Source of the DNA: Pseudomonadota bacterium
GTDB lineage: Bacteria > Pseudomonadota > Alphaproteobacteria > UBA2966 > CAIVPW01
Direction: 5' to 3'
DNA length: 15,064 bases
Assembly (NCBI GenBank): GCA_027625125.1
Contig: JAQBXG010000017.1
Coordinates: 1-15,064 of the forward strand
Shown here piece after piece: positions 7,297-14,899 of the stretch (position 1 is the stretch's first letter; each line of letters opens with the position of its first letter). The notes under the pieces were generated by a model. That model worked only from the letters and a program-made list of their open reading frames with translations, was not told where the DNA came from and did no database searches. The translations under genes and the position numbers were made by a program.

Positions 7297-7313
7297 GCAA
7301 CCGTGCCGGTTGC
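7297..7313 (-). other. small hairpin directly after the Wzy-like stop codon
   Basis: GCAACCG (7297-7303) and CGGTTGC (7307-7313) form a perfect 7-base stem with a three-base loop, abutting the TGA of the membrane protein gene. No T-run follows on the minus strand, so it is not a classical terminator. It could protect or pause the message between the polymerisation genes and the carbamoylation module. Confidence 0.35.
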
Positions 7314-8459
7314 TCAGACCCGGGCGAAAGCGAAACGCGGTAGCCGCACCCGTTTGGGGCGGAGTTGGCGGCCGCGGGCGATGGCCTGGCGCCAGTCGAG
7401 ATAGAACCGGCGATCGAGCAGTACGATGACGGCGAAGTAGAGGATCAGAATGTAGTCGGTGCGGAAGCGGACGGCCGTGCCGGGATTGTTGACCCCCAGC
7501 GGGTAGACCGCGAACAGGATCCAGAACAGCGTGAACGTGCTGACCAGGTAGCTGTAGGCGGGCGCCCGCGGCAGCCGCGTCAGAGAGTACGCGAGCAGCA
7601 CCAGAAGCATCGCCGCGCTTTCAATGTACGACACCAGATGCAGGACCTTGCCCGACGCCTCGGCCAATGTCGGCCCCATGAAGGCGAGCAGCATGCCTTC
7701 CGGCGCCTTCACGAAGATATCGTATTTTTCGACGATAAACGCGCCGGGCCGGCTGCTGCCGCCCGGCTCGTTGGTCCAGATGCCGATCAACAGGCCCACC
7801 CGGTCGACGACGTCGCGCATCAGATACAGCACCAGCATCGAAAACGATCCGGCCGCCAGCGCCAGGGTGGTGGGAATACGCGATTGGCGTGCGACCCGCG
7901 AGACGCCGATCAAAAAGATGATCGCCGGCAGAAAATGCGGTTTGTAGACATACAGCAGAACCAGCGTCGCTGCGTGCCGCAGGCCGAAACTGTCACGGTT
8001 GCGGTAGATGTCGACGACGTATTTCAGGACGATGCATACCAGCAGCACGACGATCGGCTCCTTGGCGGCGATCGACGACCAGATCGTGAACGACGGCAGC
8101 ATGACAAGCGCCGCCAGCCACTTCCGCAACCGCGGATCGACCGATTGCAGCAGCATGACGATGCCGGCGAACGCCAGGGTCTGAAACCCGATGTTGATCA
8201 TGATCAAACTGCCGCCGAACACCGTGCCGAAAATGCCGCCGACGATTTCGGTCAAGTCGGTGGCGAGGCCCCGCATCAACCAGGTGACGCGGAGGTCCAG
8301 TGATGTCGCGAGGCCGAACGCCTTTTGTGCGCCGACGTTCTGATAGCCGGTCGTATCGGCAATCAACGTCAGGCGTGTGACAACCAACTGCGCGAACACC
8401 GACGCCGCGCAACGGTAGATGTAGAGGAAAACGTAAAAGGCGCCCCAGGTGAGCCGCAT
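7314..8459 (-). CDS. multi-spanning membrane protein, candidate Wzy-like polysaccharide polymerase
   Basis: The 381-residue product is strongly hydrophobic, with about eight to ten likely membrane helices and a basic tail (361-380). Two motifs stand out in connecting regions: LPSFTIWSSIAAKEP at 121-135 and NNPGTAVRFRTDY at 324-336. Similar 'SxxxKE' and 'GTxxRxR' patterns occur in divergent Wzy/EpsG-type polymerases and related unnamed membrane proteins. A loop of roughly 60 residues (about 215-275) may be the large periplasmic loop usual in polymerases. Its position directly after a Wzz-like gene supports polymerisation of undecaprenyl-linked repeats in the inner membrane. Alternatives are another membrane glycosyltransferase or an oligosaccharide-processing protein. 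It is clearly not a Wzx flippase by architecture. The function call is inference. Confidence 0.68.
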   Translation of the reverse strand: MRLTWGAFYVFLYIYRCAASVFAQLVVTRLTLIADTTGYQNVGAQKAFGLATSLDLRVTWLMRGLATDLTEIVGGIFGTVFGGSLIMINIGFQTLAFAGIVMLLQSVDPRLRKWLAALVMLPSFTIWSSIAAKEPIVVLLVCIVLKYVVDIYRNRDSFGLRHAATLVLLYVYKPHFLPAIIFLIGVSRVARQSRIPTTLALAAGSFSMLVLYLMRDVVDRVGLLIGIWTNEPGGSSRPGAFIVEKYDIFVKAPEGMLLAFMGPTLAEASGKVLHLVSYIESAAMLLVLLAYSLTRLPRAPAYSYLVSTFTLFWILFAVYPLGVNNPGTAVRFRTDYILILYFAVIVLLDRRFYLDWRQAIARGRQLRPKRVRLPRFAFARV

Positions 8460-8505
8460 CGCTCAGGCCGCGCTCGTCCGCCGCCGGCGCCCGGGCGCGC
8501 CGCAC

Positions 8506-9489
8506 TCAGACAGAACGTCTCTCCCTGCGGAACAGTGCGACGAGGGCGACCAGCGAAAAGCCGATCACGCCGCCGACGACGACCGGAATGCCGAAGAGCA
8601 GGCGAACATTCGGCTCGGTCCGGGAATTGCCGACCCGCGCCGCTTCGATGACCGTCGCGGTATAGGGCAGGTCGACTTCCAGCGCCACCTGTCGGCCGAG
8701 TTCGGACGCAAGCTGTTCGCGCAGGCCGTCGCGGATATGCACCTTGTCGACGGTGGCGAGCTGCTGTTCGACATAGGCCATGCGCTGCAAAACCTCGGCC
8801 CGGTCCATTTCGCGGATCAGGTCGTCGGCCGCGAAGTAGACTGTGTCCAGCAGCCACAGGGCGAAATCCTGGTCCTGGTTGCGGACCGTCAGGCGCTGCA
8901 TCTGGCCGCCCCCTTCGCCGACGCCCTCGATCTGGATCGAACCTTTGACGAAGTCGGCCAGGGTTTGCAGGTTGGGCGGTGACCACAGGTTCTGGCGAAA
9001 GAACGCCCGTCGGCGCTGGTCGCGCTCGAAGTCTTCGCCGGACGGTCGTATCCATTCCCGTGATTCGGCATCCCAGCTGTCTCCGTACAGCATCTGGAGC
9101 ATGCCGTACTCTTGCTGCAGCCGGTCCGCCAGCGCGACGGAGCCGAGGAAGAATGTCAGCCGGTCGAACGGTCGCATCGCCGTGGCCTGCGACCCGCGCA
9201 ACAGGCCCAGCTCGCTTACGATCGATTGCACCGCGCCGCCGGATTGGGCCCCCGCCGTCGGTCCCCCGGACGGCAGCACGATCATCGTCGCGACGTATTC
9301 GGGGCTAAACGAGCGGAGATCCTGGTAGCCGAAATACAGGCCCGACGCCGCGGTCAGCACCGGCACCCAGAACCACTTCAGCAGGATCGAAATCAGGTAG
9401 CTGAGATCGATCACGTCGGCCGGCGGCGGTGGGACGGTCGCGGGCGGGCTGGAGTCGTGCGGTTCCTGCAACGGAAATGTCCTGTTCAC
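8506..9489 (-). CDS. Wzz-type polysaccharide co-polymerase / chain-length determinant
   Basis: This 327-residue protein has the two-helix Wzz layout. A proline-rich cytoplasmic start (1-28) precedes a first membrane helix at about 31-53. A long periplasmic region with helical, charged stretches follows (such as the 220-270 segment rich in R, E and Q), then a second helix at about 298-319 ending in the basic tail RRERRSV. There is no C-terminal tyrosine-kinase domain. Such proteins set the length of Wzy-made polymers. The start is GTG and overlaps the stop of the upstream GT4 by four bases (GTGA), with no separate ribosome binding site, so translation is probably coupled. Confidence 0.8.
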   Translation of the reverse strand: MNRTFPLQEPHDSSPPATVPPPPADVIDLSYLISILLKWFWVPVLTAASGLYFGYQDLRSFSPEYVATMIVLPSGGPTAGAQSGGAVQSIVSELGLLRGSQATAMRPFDRLTFFLGSVALADRLQQEYGMLQMLYGDSWDAESREWIRPSGEDFERDQRRRAFFRQNLWSPPNLQTLADFVKGSIQIEGVGEGGGQMQRLTVRNQDQDFALWLLDTVYFAADDLIREMDRAEVLQRMAYVEQQLATVDKVHIRDGLREQLASELGRQVALEVDLPYTATVIEAARVGNSRTEPNVRLLFGIPVVVGGVIGFSLVALVALFRRERRSV

Positions 9490-10664
9490 TGGCCGGGCCG
9501 GGATCGGCGTTGGTTATACCGGCTGGCCAGCATGCGGTACACCTCGACCGTCGCGGCGGCAATGGCGTCGTCGCTGAATTCCCGCTCCGCCAGGTCGCGG
9601 CCCGCCGCGCCGAAATCCGCCGCGCGACCGGGATTTTCGATCAGGTCGCGGAGCCGCGCCGCCAGCGCCGCCCCGTCGCCGGGCGGCACCAGCCAGCCGG
9701 TGATGCCGTCCTCGACCGCCTCGCGGCAACCGGCGATGTCGTTGGTGACGATCGGCCGGCCCGCCGCCGCCGCCTCCAGCAGGATTTTCGGGATGCCCTC
9801 GCCATAGGTGGACGGCAGGCAGACGATGCTGCTTTCGGCCAGCACGGCCGCCATGTCGCCACGATACCCCCACCACTCGACGACGCCGTCGCGTTGCCAC
9901 GCATCGAGGATCGCCGCCGGCACCGCCCGCGGATTGCTGGGCTGGGTATCGCCGACCAGCGCGAATCGGGCCTCGACGCCTTCGCTCCGCAGCAGCCGCG
10001 CCGCGTCGGCGAACGCCTGGACGCCCTTTTCCCAGATCAGCCGCGAGGCGAGTACGACCAGCGGCGCCCCCGGCGGCGGCGGCCCGGCCCGATATGCCGC
10101 CAGATCGACGCCGGAGCCGCGCACCACCATCGCCGCGTCCGGCGGCACGATGCCCGCGTCGACCCAGGTGCGGAAGTCGTCGTGGTTCTGGAAGATCACC
10201 CGCCGGTTCGGGTGGCCGAGGGCGATGCGCAACAGGCCGCGCACGACGGCGCGGAGCATTGCCGCCCGCGCGCCGCGCGCGACGAAAACCTGGCCCAGCC
10301 CGGTCACCGCGAACACCACCGAGGGTACGCGCGCAAGCCGCGCCGCCAAACCGCCGTACAGATTCGGTTTGATCGTCACCAGATGTACGAGATTGGGACG
10401 AAGCCGGACGAACAACCGCCACAGGGCAAGGAACGTCCGGGCTTCGCCGAAGAGATTGGTGCCGCGCCGCGACAGCGGGATCGGGTGAAAGATGAAGCCC
10501 TGCGCCTCCAGGTCCGCGACCGAGAACCCCGGCGGCGCCCACACGTGGTCGGGCGGGGCGGCCACATGCACCTCCCATCCCTCGGCGCGCGCTCGCTCCG
10601 CCACCGGCAATCGATGGGACAGAAAGAAATACGCTTCGTTCAGGACGAACAGCAGCCGGGGCAT
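9486..10664 (-). CDS. glycosyltransferase family 4 (GT-B fold)
   Basis: The 392-residue product starts MPRLLFVLNEAYFFLSHRLP, a typical N-terminal GT4 opening. The N-terminal domain contains HLVTIKPNLYGGLAAR (94-109). In the C-terminal domain ASRLIWEKG (206-214) carries the Arg/Lys pair that contacts the nucleotide diphosphate, and YGEGIPKILLEAA gives the E-X7-E motif with E289 and E297. It resembles the PglA/WcaI-like GT4 group and would add a sugar to the lipid-linked repeat in the cytoplasm. The frame is open further upstream, but that extension overlaps the DUF2304 gene and is arginine-rich nonsense. The ATG at 10664 has AAAGG six bases before it and fits the family start. It lies 14 bases after DUF2304 and overlaps Wzz by four. 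Confidence 0.9.
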   Translation of the reverse strand: MPRLLFVLNEAYFFLSHRLPVAERARAEGWEVHVAAPPDHVWAPPGFSVADLEAQGFIFHPIPLSRRGTNLFGEARTFLALWRLFVRLRPNLVHLVTIKPNLYGGLAARLARVPSVVFAVTGLGQVFVARGARAAMLRAVVRGLLRIALGHPNRRVIFQNHDDFRTWVDAGIVPPDAAMVVRGSGVDLAAYRAGPPPPGAPLVVLASRLIWEKGVQAFADAARLLRSEGVEARFALVGDTQPSNPRAVPAAILDAWQRDGVVEWWGYRGDMAAVLAESSIVCLPSTYGEGIPKILLEAAAAGRPIVTNDIAGCREAVEDGITGWLVPPGDGAALAARLRDLIENPGRAADFGAAGRDLAEREFSDDAIAAATVEVYRMLASRYNQRRSRPGQ

Positions 10665-10678
10665 GAACCGCCTTTTGC

Positions 10679-11029
10679 CTATGGCCCGTCTGCGGGTGCG
10701 TCTGGCGTGCGCTCTTGCCAGTCCAGTTCCAGCGCCGCGATCCGGCGCGCCATCGCCGCCTGCCGCCCACGCAGACGCGTGACGGAGATCGTCAGCGTGA
10801 CAATGATGCCGACCAACAGGAATATCACCAGAAAGACCACCGCGATCGGCGGATACAGGATGCCGAGTTTCGCCCCGAGCCAGTTGACGAACGCGGGCTG
10901 GCTGCTGGCGAGGCCGAGGACGACGACGGCGACAAACCACGGAAAGAACAGGTCGACCTGAATCAGGCGCAGGCGCACCAGCGTAACCAGCAAGACGGCG
11001 AGCGCCAGAACGATCAGGAAATGGGTCAT
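10679..11029 (-). CDS. DUF2304-family membrane protein
   Basis: This 116-residue protein has three membrane helices at about 3-20, 29-46 and 58-82, followed by a charged, probably coiled tail (RLRGRQAAMARRIAALE). Size, helix layout and position right behind a GT2 gene match DUF2304, a family regularly paired with such glycosyltransferases in cell-surface polysaccharide loci. It may anchor or assist the GT2 enzyme at the inner membrane; this is inference. The ribosome binding site AAGGAGG five bases before the ATG is the strongest in the window, and the ATG overlaps the GT2 stop as ATGA. Confidence 0.85.
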   Translation of the reverse strand: MTHFLIVLALAVLLVTLVRLRLIQVDLFFPWFVAVVVLGLASSQPAFVNWLGAKLGILYPPIAVVFLVIFLLVGIIVTLTISVTRLRGRQAAMARRIAALELDWQERTPDAPADGP

Positions 11030-11739
11030 GGCCGCCTCCTTCGCAGCAGTTCATTGAGCGCGAATACATTGAACCGGAAAAACATCTGCATCGCCGGCAC
11101 CGGCCCCAGGGTGCTGACGCCGTCGGCGCGGCGGCGCTGCTGGACGGCGATGCTCACCACCTCGAGGCCGGAGCGGCACGCCAGTACGAACATCTCCGGC
11201 TCGGGGAATCGCTCGAACCCGTTCCTGTTCAACACTCCCATGGCGTGCCCGTCCACCGCGAAGAAACCACTGTTCACATCATCGGGCGCGCGGCCGCCGG
11301 TCATCATGCGCGCGACGACGCGGAAATACGCCTTCAAACCGCGGCGCGCCAAGTTCGACAGCGCGCCGCCGGCGTGGTTGGCGCGGACGCCGACGACGAG
11401 GTTGGCGCGACCGGCGTCGATTTCTGCAACCAGGCGCGGAATGTCCTCGATTCTGTGCTGGCCGTCGGCGTCGGCGCGCACGACGATGCCGTAGCCATGG
11501 CGGAGCGCATGATCGAATGCGACATGGGTGCAGACGCCCAGGCCGAAATTGGCCGGCAGGCGCACGGACAGCGCGGCCGCCGGCGCCGCGAGCGGCGTCG
11601 CCGATCCGTCATCGACGATCAGCGCCCGATAGCGGTCACCGAGGCGGACGATCTCGGCGACCAGTTCCGGCAACGCCGATTCGTCGCCATACGACGGCAG
11701 AAATACCAGCACCCGGCTGTGCGATGGTTGCTCTGCCAT
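11026..11739 (-). CDS. glycosyltransferase family 2 (GT-A fold)
   Basis: The 237-residue enzyme has VLVFLPSYGDE at the start of the GT-A domain and IVDDGSA (41-47). The metal-binding DxD is within RADADG (D90/D92), DVNSGFF is at 154-160 and the catalytic region is FPEPEMF (178-184). It resembles the dolichyl/polyprenyl-phosphate mannose synthase group of GT2, so the product could be a polyprenyl-phosphate sugar or a glycosidic bond in the repeat unit. I place the start at ATG 11739, which has AGAGG five bases upstream. A GTG at 11775 would add 12 residues (MAARHGNARQRP) but has no ribosome binding site. It overlaps the DUF2304 gene by four bases, suggesting the two proteins are made together. 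Confidence 0.88.
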   Translation of the reverse strand: MAEQPSHSRVLVFLPSYGDESALPELVAEIVRLGDRYRALIVDDGSATPLAAPAAALSVRLPANFGLGVCTHVAFDHALRHGYGIVVRADADGQHRIEDIPRLVAEIDAGRANLVVGVRANHAGGALSNLARRGLKAYFRVVARMMTGGRAPDDVNSGFFAVDGHAMGVLNRNGFERFPEPEMFVLACRSGLEVVSIAVQQRRRADGVSTLGPVPAMQMFFRFNVFALNELLRRRRP

Positions 11740-11793
11740 AGGCCTCTGCCTTGCGTTGCCGTGACGCGCCGCCACAGCGACACGGCGCCGGGT

Positions 11794-12675
11794 TCATTCG
11801 GGTGCCGGTTGCGGGCCGTACAAAATGGCGGTCTTCAGAAACAAATCGTCGTCGCCAAAGCGGTCGCGCCAATCCGGCGCGACCGTTTCTTCATAGTACT
11901 CGGGGAATGTATAGTACGGCGCAAGTCCGGCATCGAATCCGGCTTCCCGGAACAACGCCAGCACTTCGGGGGCGCGCGCCAGATTGATGCCGCGACCGTG
12001 CCGCCGAACATAGTCGTCCCGCCCCGCGGAATATATGCCGCTGAAAGGATTGCGCGTTCCCCGATGGTTGCCGAAGTCGATCAGATGCAGGAAGCGCGCA
12101 CCCGGCCGGCACCATCGATACAGTTCGGTGATCGATTCGGCCAGCGGATCCAGATGTTCGAGGGCCGAATTGGACAGGGCGATATCGAATTGGTCCGCCG
12201 CAAGTCCGGCGCCGGTGATCGTCGCGGCGACCGGGCGGACGTCAGCCGACAGCCGCCGCAGATATTCGTCGAAGCCGAACGGCGGCCCGTAGATGGCGCA
12301 GAGGTCTTTGTAGACTCCGAGCAGATATCGTTCGCGGATCGCGGCGTCGTTGAACAGCGTCGGGTCGACCTCGGGATCGACGGCGGTGAACGAGCGGCAG
12401 CCGCGGAAGATCGCCAGCGGTCCGAAACCGAGCATTGGCCAGCAGCCGACCTCGACGACGTCGCGGCCTTCGAAGTGAAGCGGCGTCCAGCCGGCGACCC
12501 GGTGCAGGATCGCCTCGTAGCGGCTGAGAAAATCGTAGGCGCGCTGGACCCGCATCAGTTTGGGCGATTCCAGAATGCGCTGGCGGTCGGCGCCGGCGAC
12601 CGGAAACAGGCGGCGGCGGATTCTGCGGGCGACCTCGCGCGGCGGCAGCTCCCATATTCGTCGCAGCAGGTGCAT
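11794..12675 (-). CDS. class I SAM-dependent methyltransferase
   Basis: The 293-residue protein has a basic N-terminal region (1-30), then a Rossmann methyltransferase core. The SAM motif is DVVEVGCWPMLGFGP at 72-86, the acidic residue of motif II is in FTAVDPEVD (96-104), and DIALSNSALEHLDP (164-177) is the motif IV region. Such proteins in polysaccharide loci methylate sugar hydroxyls or lipid-linked intermediates; the target is unknown. The reading frame is open far upstream, but that part runs antisense to the DUF218 gene. ATG 12675 has AAGGA nine bases before it, whereas the alternative ATG 12720 has none. It appears to be the first gene of the ten-gene minus-strand operon and lies 54 bases before GT2. 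Confidence 0.83.
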   Translation of the reverse strand: MHLLRRIWELPPREVARRIRRRLFPVAGADRQRILESPKLMRVQRAYDFLSRYEAILHRVAGWTPLHFEGRDVVEVGCWPMLGFGPLAIFRGCRSFTAVDPEVDPTLFNDAAIRERYLLGVYKDLCAIYGPPFGFDEYLRRLSADVRPVAATITGAGLAADQFDIALSNSALEHLDPLAESITELYRWCRPGARFLHLIDFGNHRGTRNPFSGIYSAGRDDYVRRHGRGINLARAPEVLALFREAGFDAGLAPYYTFPEYYEETVAPDWRDRFGDDDLFLKTAILYGPQPAPE

Positions 12676-12706
12676 CCGGAGTCGTCCTTTGGTCCGCGCC
12701 GCGGCG

Positions 12707-12735
12707 ATGATGGAGTACATTCGCGCGAGCGGCAA
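12707..12735 (-). promoter_or_regulatory. weak sigma70-like promoter for the minus-strand operon
   Basis: On the minus strand TTGCCG (12735-12730) is followed after 17 bases by CATCAT (12712-12707). The -35 is close to consensus and the -10 is poor. Transcription would begin near 12700, giving a leader of about 25 bases with an AAGGA site before ATG 12675. The location, in the 102-base divergent gap between the methyltransferase and DUF218 genes, is where the operon promoter is expected. In GC-rich DNA such a match is weak evidence. Confidence 0.25.
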
Positions 12736-12777
12736 CGCGCTGCCCGGCGGCGGCAGCGAAGCCGCGAGGGCTGAGAC

Positions 12778-13581
12778 ATGTACGCATGGGCGTCGGCGAC
12801 GTTCTGGGGCCTGCTGGACCCTTCGCTGGTGATTCCGGCCGTGCTGCTGGCCGGGGTGCCGCTGCTGTGGACGCGGTGGGCCAGATCGGGGCGGTGGATC
12901 ACGACCGCGGGTGCGTTGGCGATGCTGGCGGTGGCGTCGTCGCCGCTGGCCGGATTCCTGACCGTGACGCTGGAAGAGCGCTTTCCCGCGCCTGCGGCGC
13001 TGCCGGAACAGGTGACCGGCATCATCCTGTTGGGGGGCAGCATCGACCTGAGCCTGTCGGACGCACGCGGCATTCCGGTCGCCAACCACAGCGCCAACCG
13101 GTTTGTGCGGTTTGCCGACCTGGCGCAGCGATACCCGACGGCGCGGCTGGTGTTCACCGGCGCCGGCAACGCCGGGGGCGCGCCCGGCGCACGGTCGGAG
13201 GCGGAACATTCGCTGGAGTTGCTGCGGATCATCGGCGTCGACCTGTCGCGGGTCGAGGTCGAGTCGCGCGCCACCAATACCTGGGACAATGCGGTGCTGG
13301 CGCGGCAACTGGTCGATCCGGGGCCGGACGAGGTGTGGCTGTTGGTGACGTCGGCCTGGCATATGCCGCGGGCGATGGGCTGCTTTCAGAAGGTCGGCTG
13401 GGACGTGGTGCCGATGCCGTCGGGGTTTACCTCCAGCGGTCCGGGGGGGTGGTCGCTGGGCTTCGCGCCGGGGGCGCGGCTGGTGGCGCTGAGCCGCGCC
13501 GCCCACGAATGGGTCGGGCTGGCCGTCTATCGGCTTCTGGGTCGCACCGACCGGTTCTTTCCGGCGCCGGCGCCGGTTTGA
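12778..13581 (+). CDS. YdcF/SanA/ElyC-like DUF218 membrane protein
   Basis: The 267-residue product has two N-terminal membrane helices at about 13-32 and 41-62, then a periplasmic DUF218 domain. Domain markers are GIILLGGSID (81-90), RLVFTGAGN (123-131), SEAEH (140-144), SRATNTWDNA (163-172) and TSAWHMPRA (191-199), with a final amphipathic HEWVGLAVYRLLG. This two-helix form is that of ElyC/YdcF proteins, which in E. coli affect envelope and undecaprenyl-carrier metabolism. In alphaproteobacteria similar genes often sit beside exopolysaccharide loci. Here it is divergent from the polysaccharide operon and 33 bases before the sugar dehydrogenase. GAGGG about nine bases upstream supports the ATG. 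Its biochemical activity is unknown. Confidence 0.87.
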   Translation: MYAWASATFWGLLDPSLVIPAVLLAGVPLLWTRWARSGRWITTAGALAMLAVASSPLAGFLTVTLEERFPAPAALPEQVTGIILLGGSIDLSLSDARGIPVANHSANRFVRFADLAQRYPTARLVFTGAGNAGGAPGARSEAEHSLELLRIIGVDLSRVEVESRATNTWDNAVLARQLVDPGPDEVWLLVTSAWHMPRAMGCFQKVGWDVVPMPSGFTSSGPGGWSLGFAPGARLVALSRAAHEWVGLAVYRLLGRTDRFFPAPAPV

Positions 13582-13614
13582 CAACCGGATCGGCGACCGC
13601 TACCACGCCCGCCC

Positions 13615-14877
13615 ATGAATCTCGCCGCACCCCGACAAATCACGGTGATCGGCCTCGGCTATGTCGGATTGCCGCTGGCCGTGGCGCTGGCCCGTCATTA
13701 TCGCGTGGTCGGGTTCGATATCGATCCGGGGCGCATCGCCGAATTGGCTGCGGGCCGGGACCGAACCGGCGAAGTCGCCGCCGCCGATCTGGAGCGAACG
13801 GCGCTGGTGCTTTCGGCCGATCCCGCCGTCATGGTCGGCACGGATCTGTTTGTGGTCGCCGTGCCGACGCCGGTCGGACCCGGCAACAAGCCGGACTTCG
13901 CGCCGCTGTTGTCGGCCTGCGATTCGGTCGCGCCGCTGTTGCGGCCGGGCGCCGTCGTCGCGTTCGAAAGCACCGTCTATCCCGGCGCCACGGAGGAGAT
14001 TTGCGGCGTTCGCCTGGCCGAACGATCGGGCCTGGCGGCCGGGACCGATTTCTTTCTGGGGTATTCCCCGGAGCGCATGAATCCGGGCGACCCCGAACAC
14101 ACGCTGGCGAATCTGGTCAAGGTGGTGGCCGGGCAGACGCCGGACGTCGCGGCGATGCTCGCCGACGTATACGGCAAGGTGACAAAGGTGTTCGTCGCCC
14201 GCGATATCGCCACCGCCGAAGCGGCGAAGGTGATCGAGAACGCGCAACGCGATATCAATATCGCCTTTGTCAACGAAGTCACGCAGATCTTCGACCGGCT
14301 CGGCATTTCGGTGTACGACGTTCTGGATGCCGCGGCGACCAAATGGAACTTTCTGAACTTTCGCCCCGGTCTGGTCGGCGGACACTGCATCGGCGTCGAT
14401 CCGTACTACCTGGCGGAACGGGCGCAACAGGTCGGCTACGAACCGCATGTGGTGCTGGCGGGACGCCGCACAAACGACGGCATGGCCGCGTGGCTGGCGG
14501 CGCGGGTGGATGACCGCATGGCTGGTCCCGGCCGGGTGCTGGTCCTGGGGCTGACGTTCAAGGAAAACGTGCCGGACTTGCGGAACTCGGGCGCAGCGGC
14601 GCTGGTGCGGGAGCTGGCGGCGTTGGGCCACGGGGTATCGGTGTACGACCCCCACGCCGATGCCGCCGAGGCGCGGGCGCACTATGGCCTGGAACTCTTG
14701 CCCGCGACCCACGGCGCTTTTGATTGCGTCGTCGGTGCGGTCGCCCACCGCGAATTCGACGATCTGGACACCGCCGCGTTCGCGGCGATGCTGCCGGCCG
14801 GCGGCCTGCTGGCGGACATCAAGCGCCAGTGGCGCGACATCGCGCCGCCGCCCGGGGTCAGCATCTGGCGGCCCTGA
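13615..14877 (+). CDS. UDP-N-acetylhexosamine 6-dehydrogenase (TviB/WbpA/WbpO-like)
   Basis: The 420-residue nucleotide-sugar dehydrogenase has the NAD-binding motif GLGYVGLPLA (13-22), FESTVYPGATEE (117-128) and GYSPERMNPGD (149-159). The catalytic lysine is K205 in AAKVIENAQRDIN, and the catalytic cysteine is C258 in GLVGGHCIGVDPYYL. The NAQRDINIAFVNE and TKWNFLNFRPG segments match UDP-GlcNAc/UDP-GalNAc dehydrogenases better than UDP-glucose dehydrogenases. It would oxidise C6 twice to give UDP-GlcNAcA or UDP-GalNAcA in the cytoplasm, a donor for an acidic repeat unit. No ribosome binding site is obvious before the ATG. It follows DUF218 by 33 bases and precedes the Kdo transferase by 22, so it probably belongs to the same transcript. 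Confidence 0.9.
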   Translation: MNLAAPRQITVIGLGYVGLPLAVALARHYRVVGFDIDPGRIAELAAGRDRTGEVAAADLERTALVLSADPAVMVGTDLFVVAVPTPVGPGNKPDFAPLLSACDSVAPLLRPGAVVAFESTVYPGATEEICGVRLAERSGLAAGTDFFLGYSPERMNPGDPEHTLANLVKVVAGQTPDVAAMLADVYGKVTKVFVARDIATAEAAKVIENAQRDINIAFVNEVTQIFDRLGISVYDVLDAAATKWNFLNFRPGLVGGHCIGVDPYYLAERAQQVGYEPHVVLAGRRTNDGMAAWLAARVDDRMAGPGRVLVLGLTFKENVPDLRNSGAAALVRELAALGHGVSVYDPHADAAEARAHYGLELLPATHGAFDCVVGAVAHREFDDLDTAAFAAMLPAGGLLADIKRQWRDIAPPPGVSIWRP

Positions 14878-14899
14878 TCTGTCGGCCGTCGCGGAACCC

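Noticed and set aside
8487..8498. Perfect 12-base palindrome GCGCCCGGGCGC in the gap between the Wzz-like and Wzy-like genes
   Set aside because: Such G/C-only palindromes are expected by chance at this base composition, there is no loop for a hairpin, and no second copy was seen that would suggest an operator.
10665..11069. N-terminal extension of the second GT4 gene up to an earlier start
   Set aside because: The added 135 residues overlap the DUF2304 gene and lack protein-like composition. ATG 10664 has AAAGG in front and the usual GT4 beginning.
11245..12774. Open frame of 509 codons on the plus strand opposite GT2 and the SAM methyltransferase
   Set aside because: Antisense shadow of two motif-supported genes; no ribosome site or domain of its own.
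12676..13584. N-terminal extension of the SAM methyltransferase frame
   Set aside because: It runs antisense through the DUF218 gene; ATG 12675 with AAGGA is a sufficient start.
12786..14513. Open frame of 575 codons on the plus strand across the DUF218 and dehydrogenase genes
   Set aside because: It lies in another frame of two clearly coding genes, and its product is low-complexity Gly/Arg/Ala-rich with no recognisable fold.
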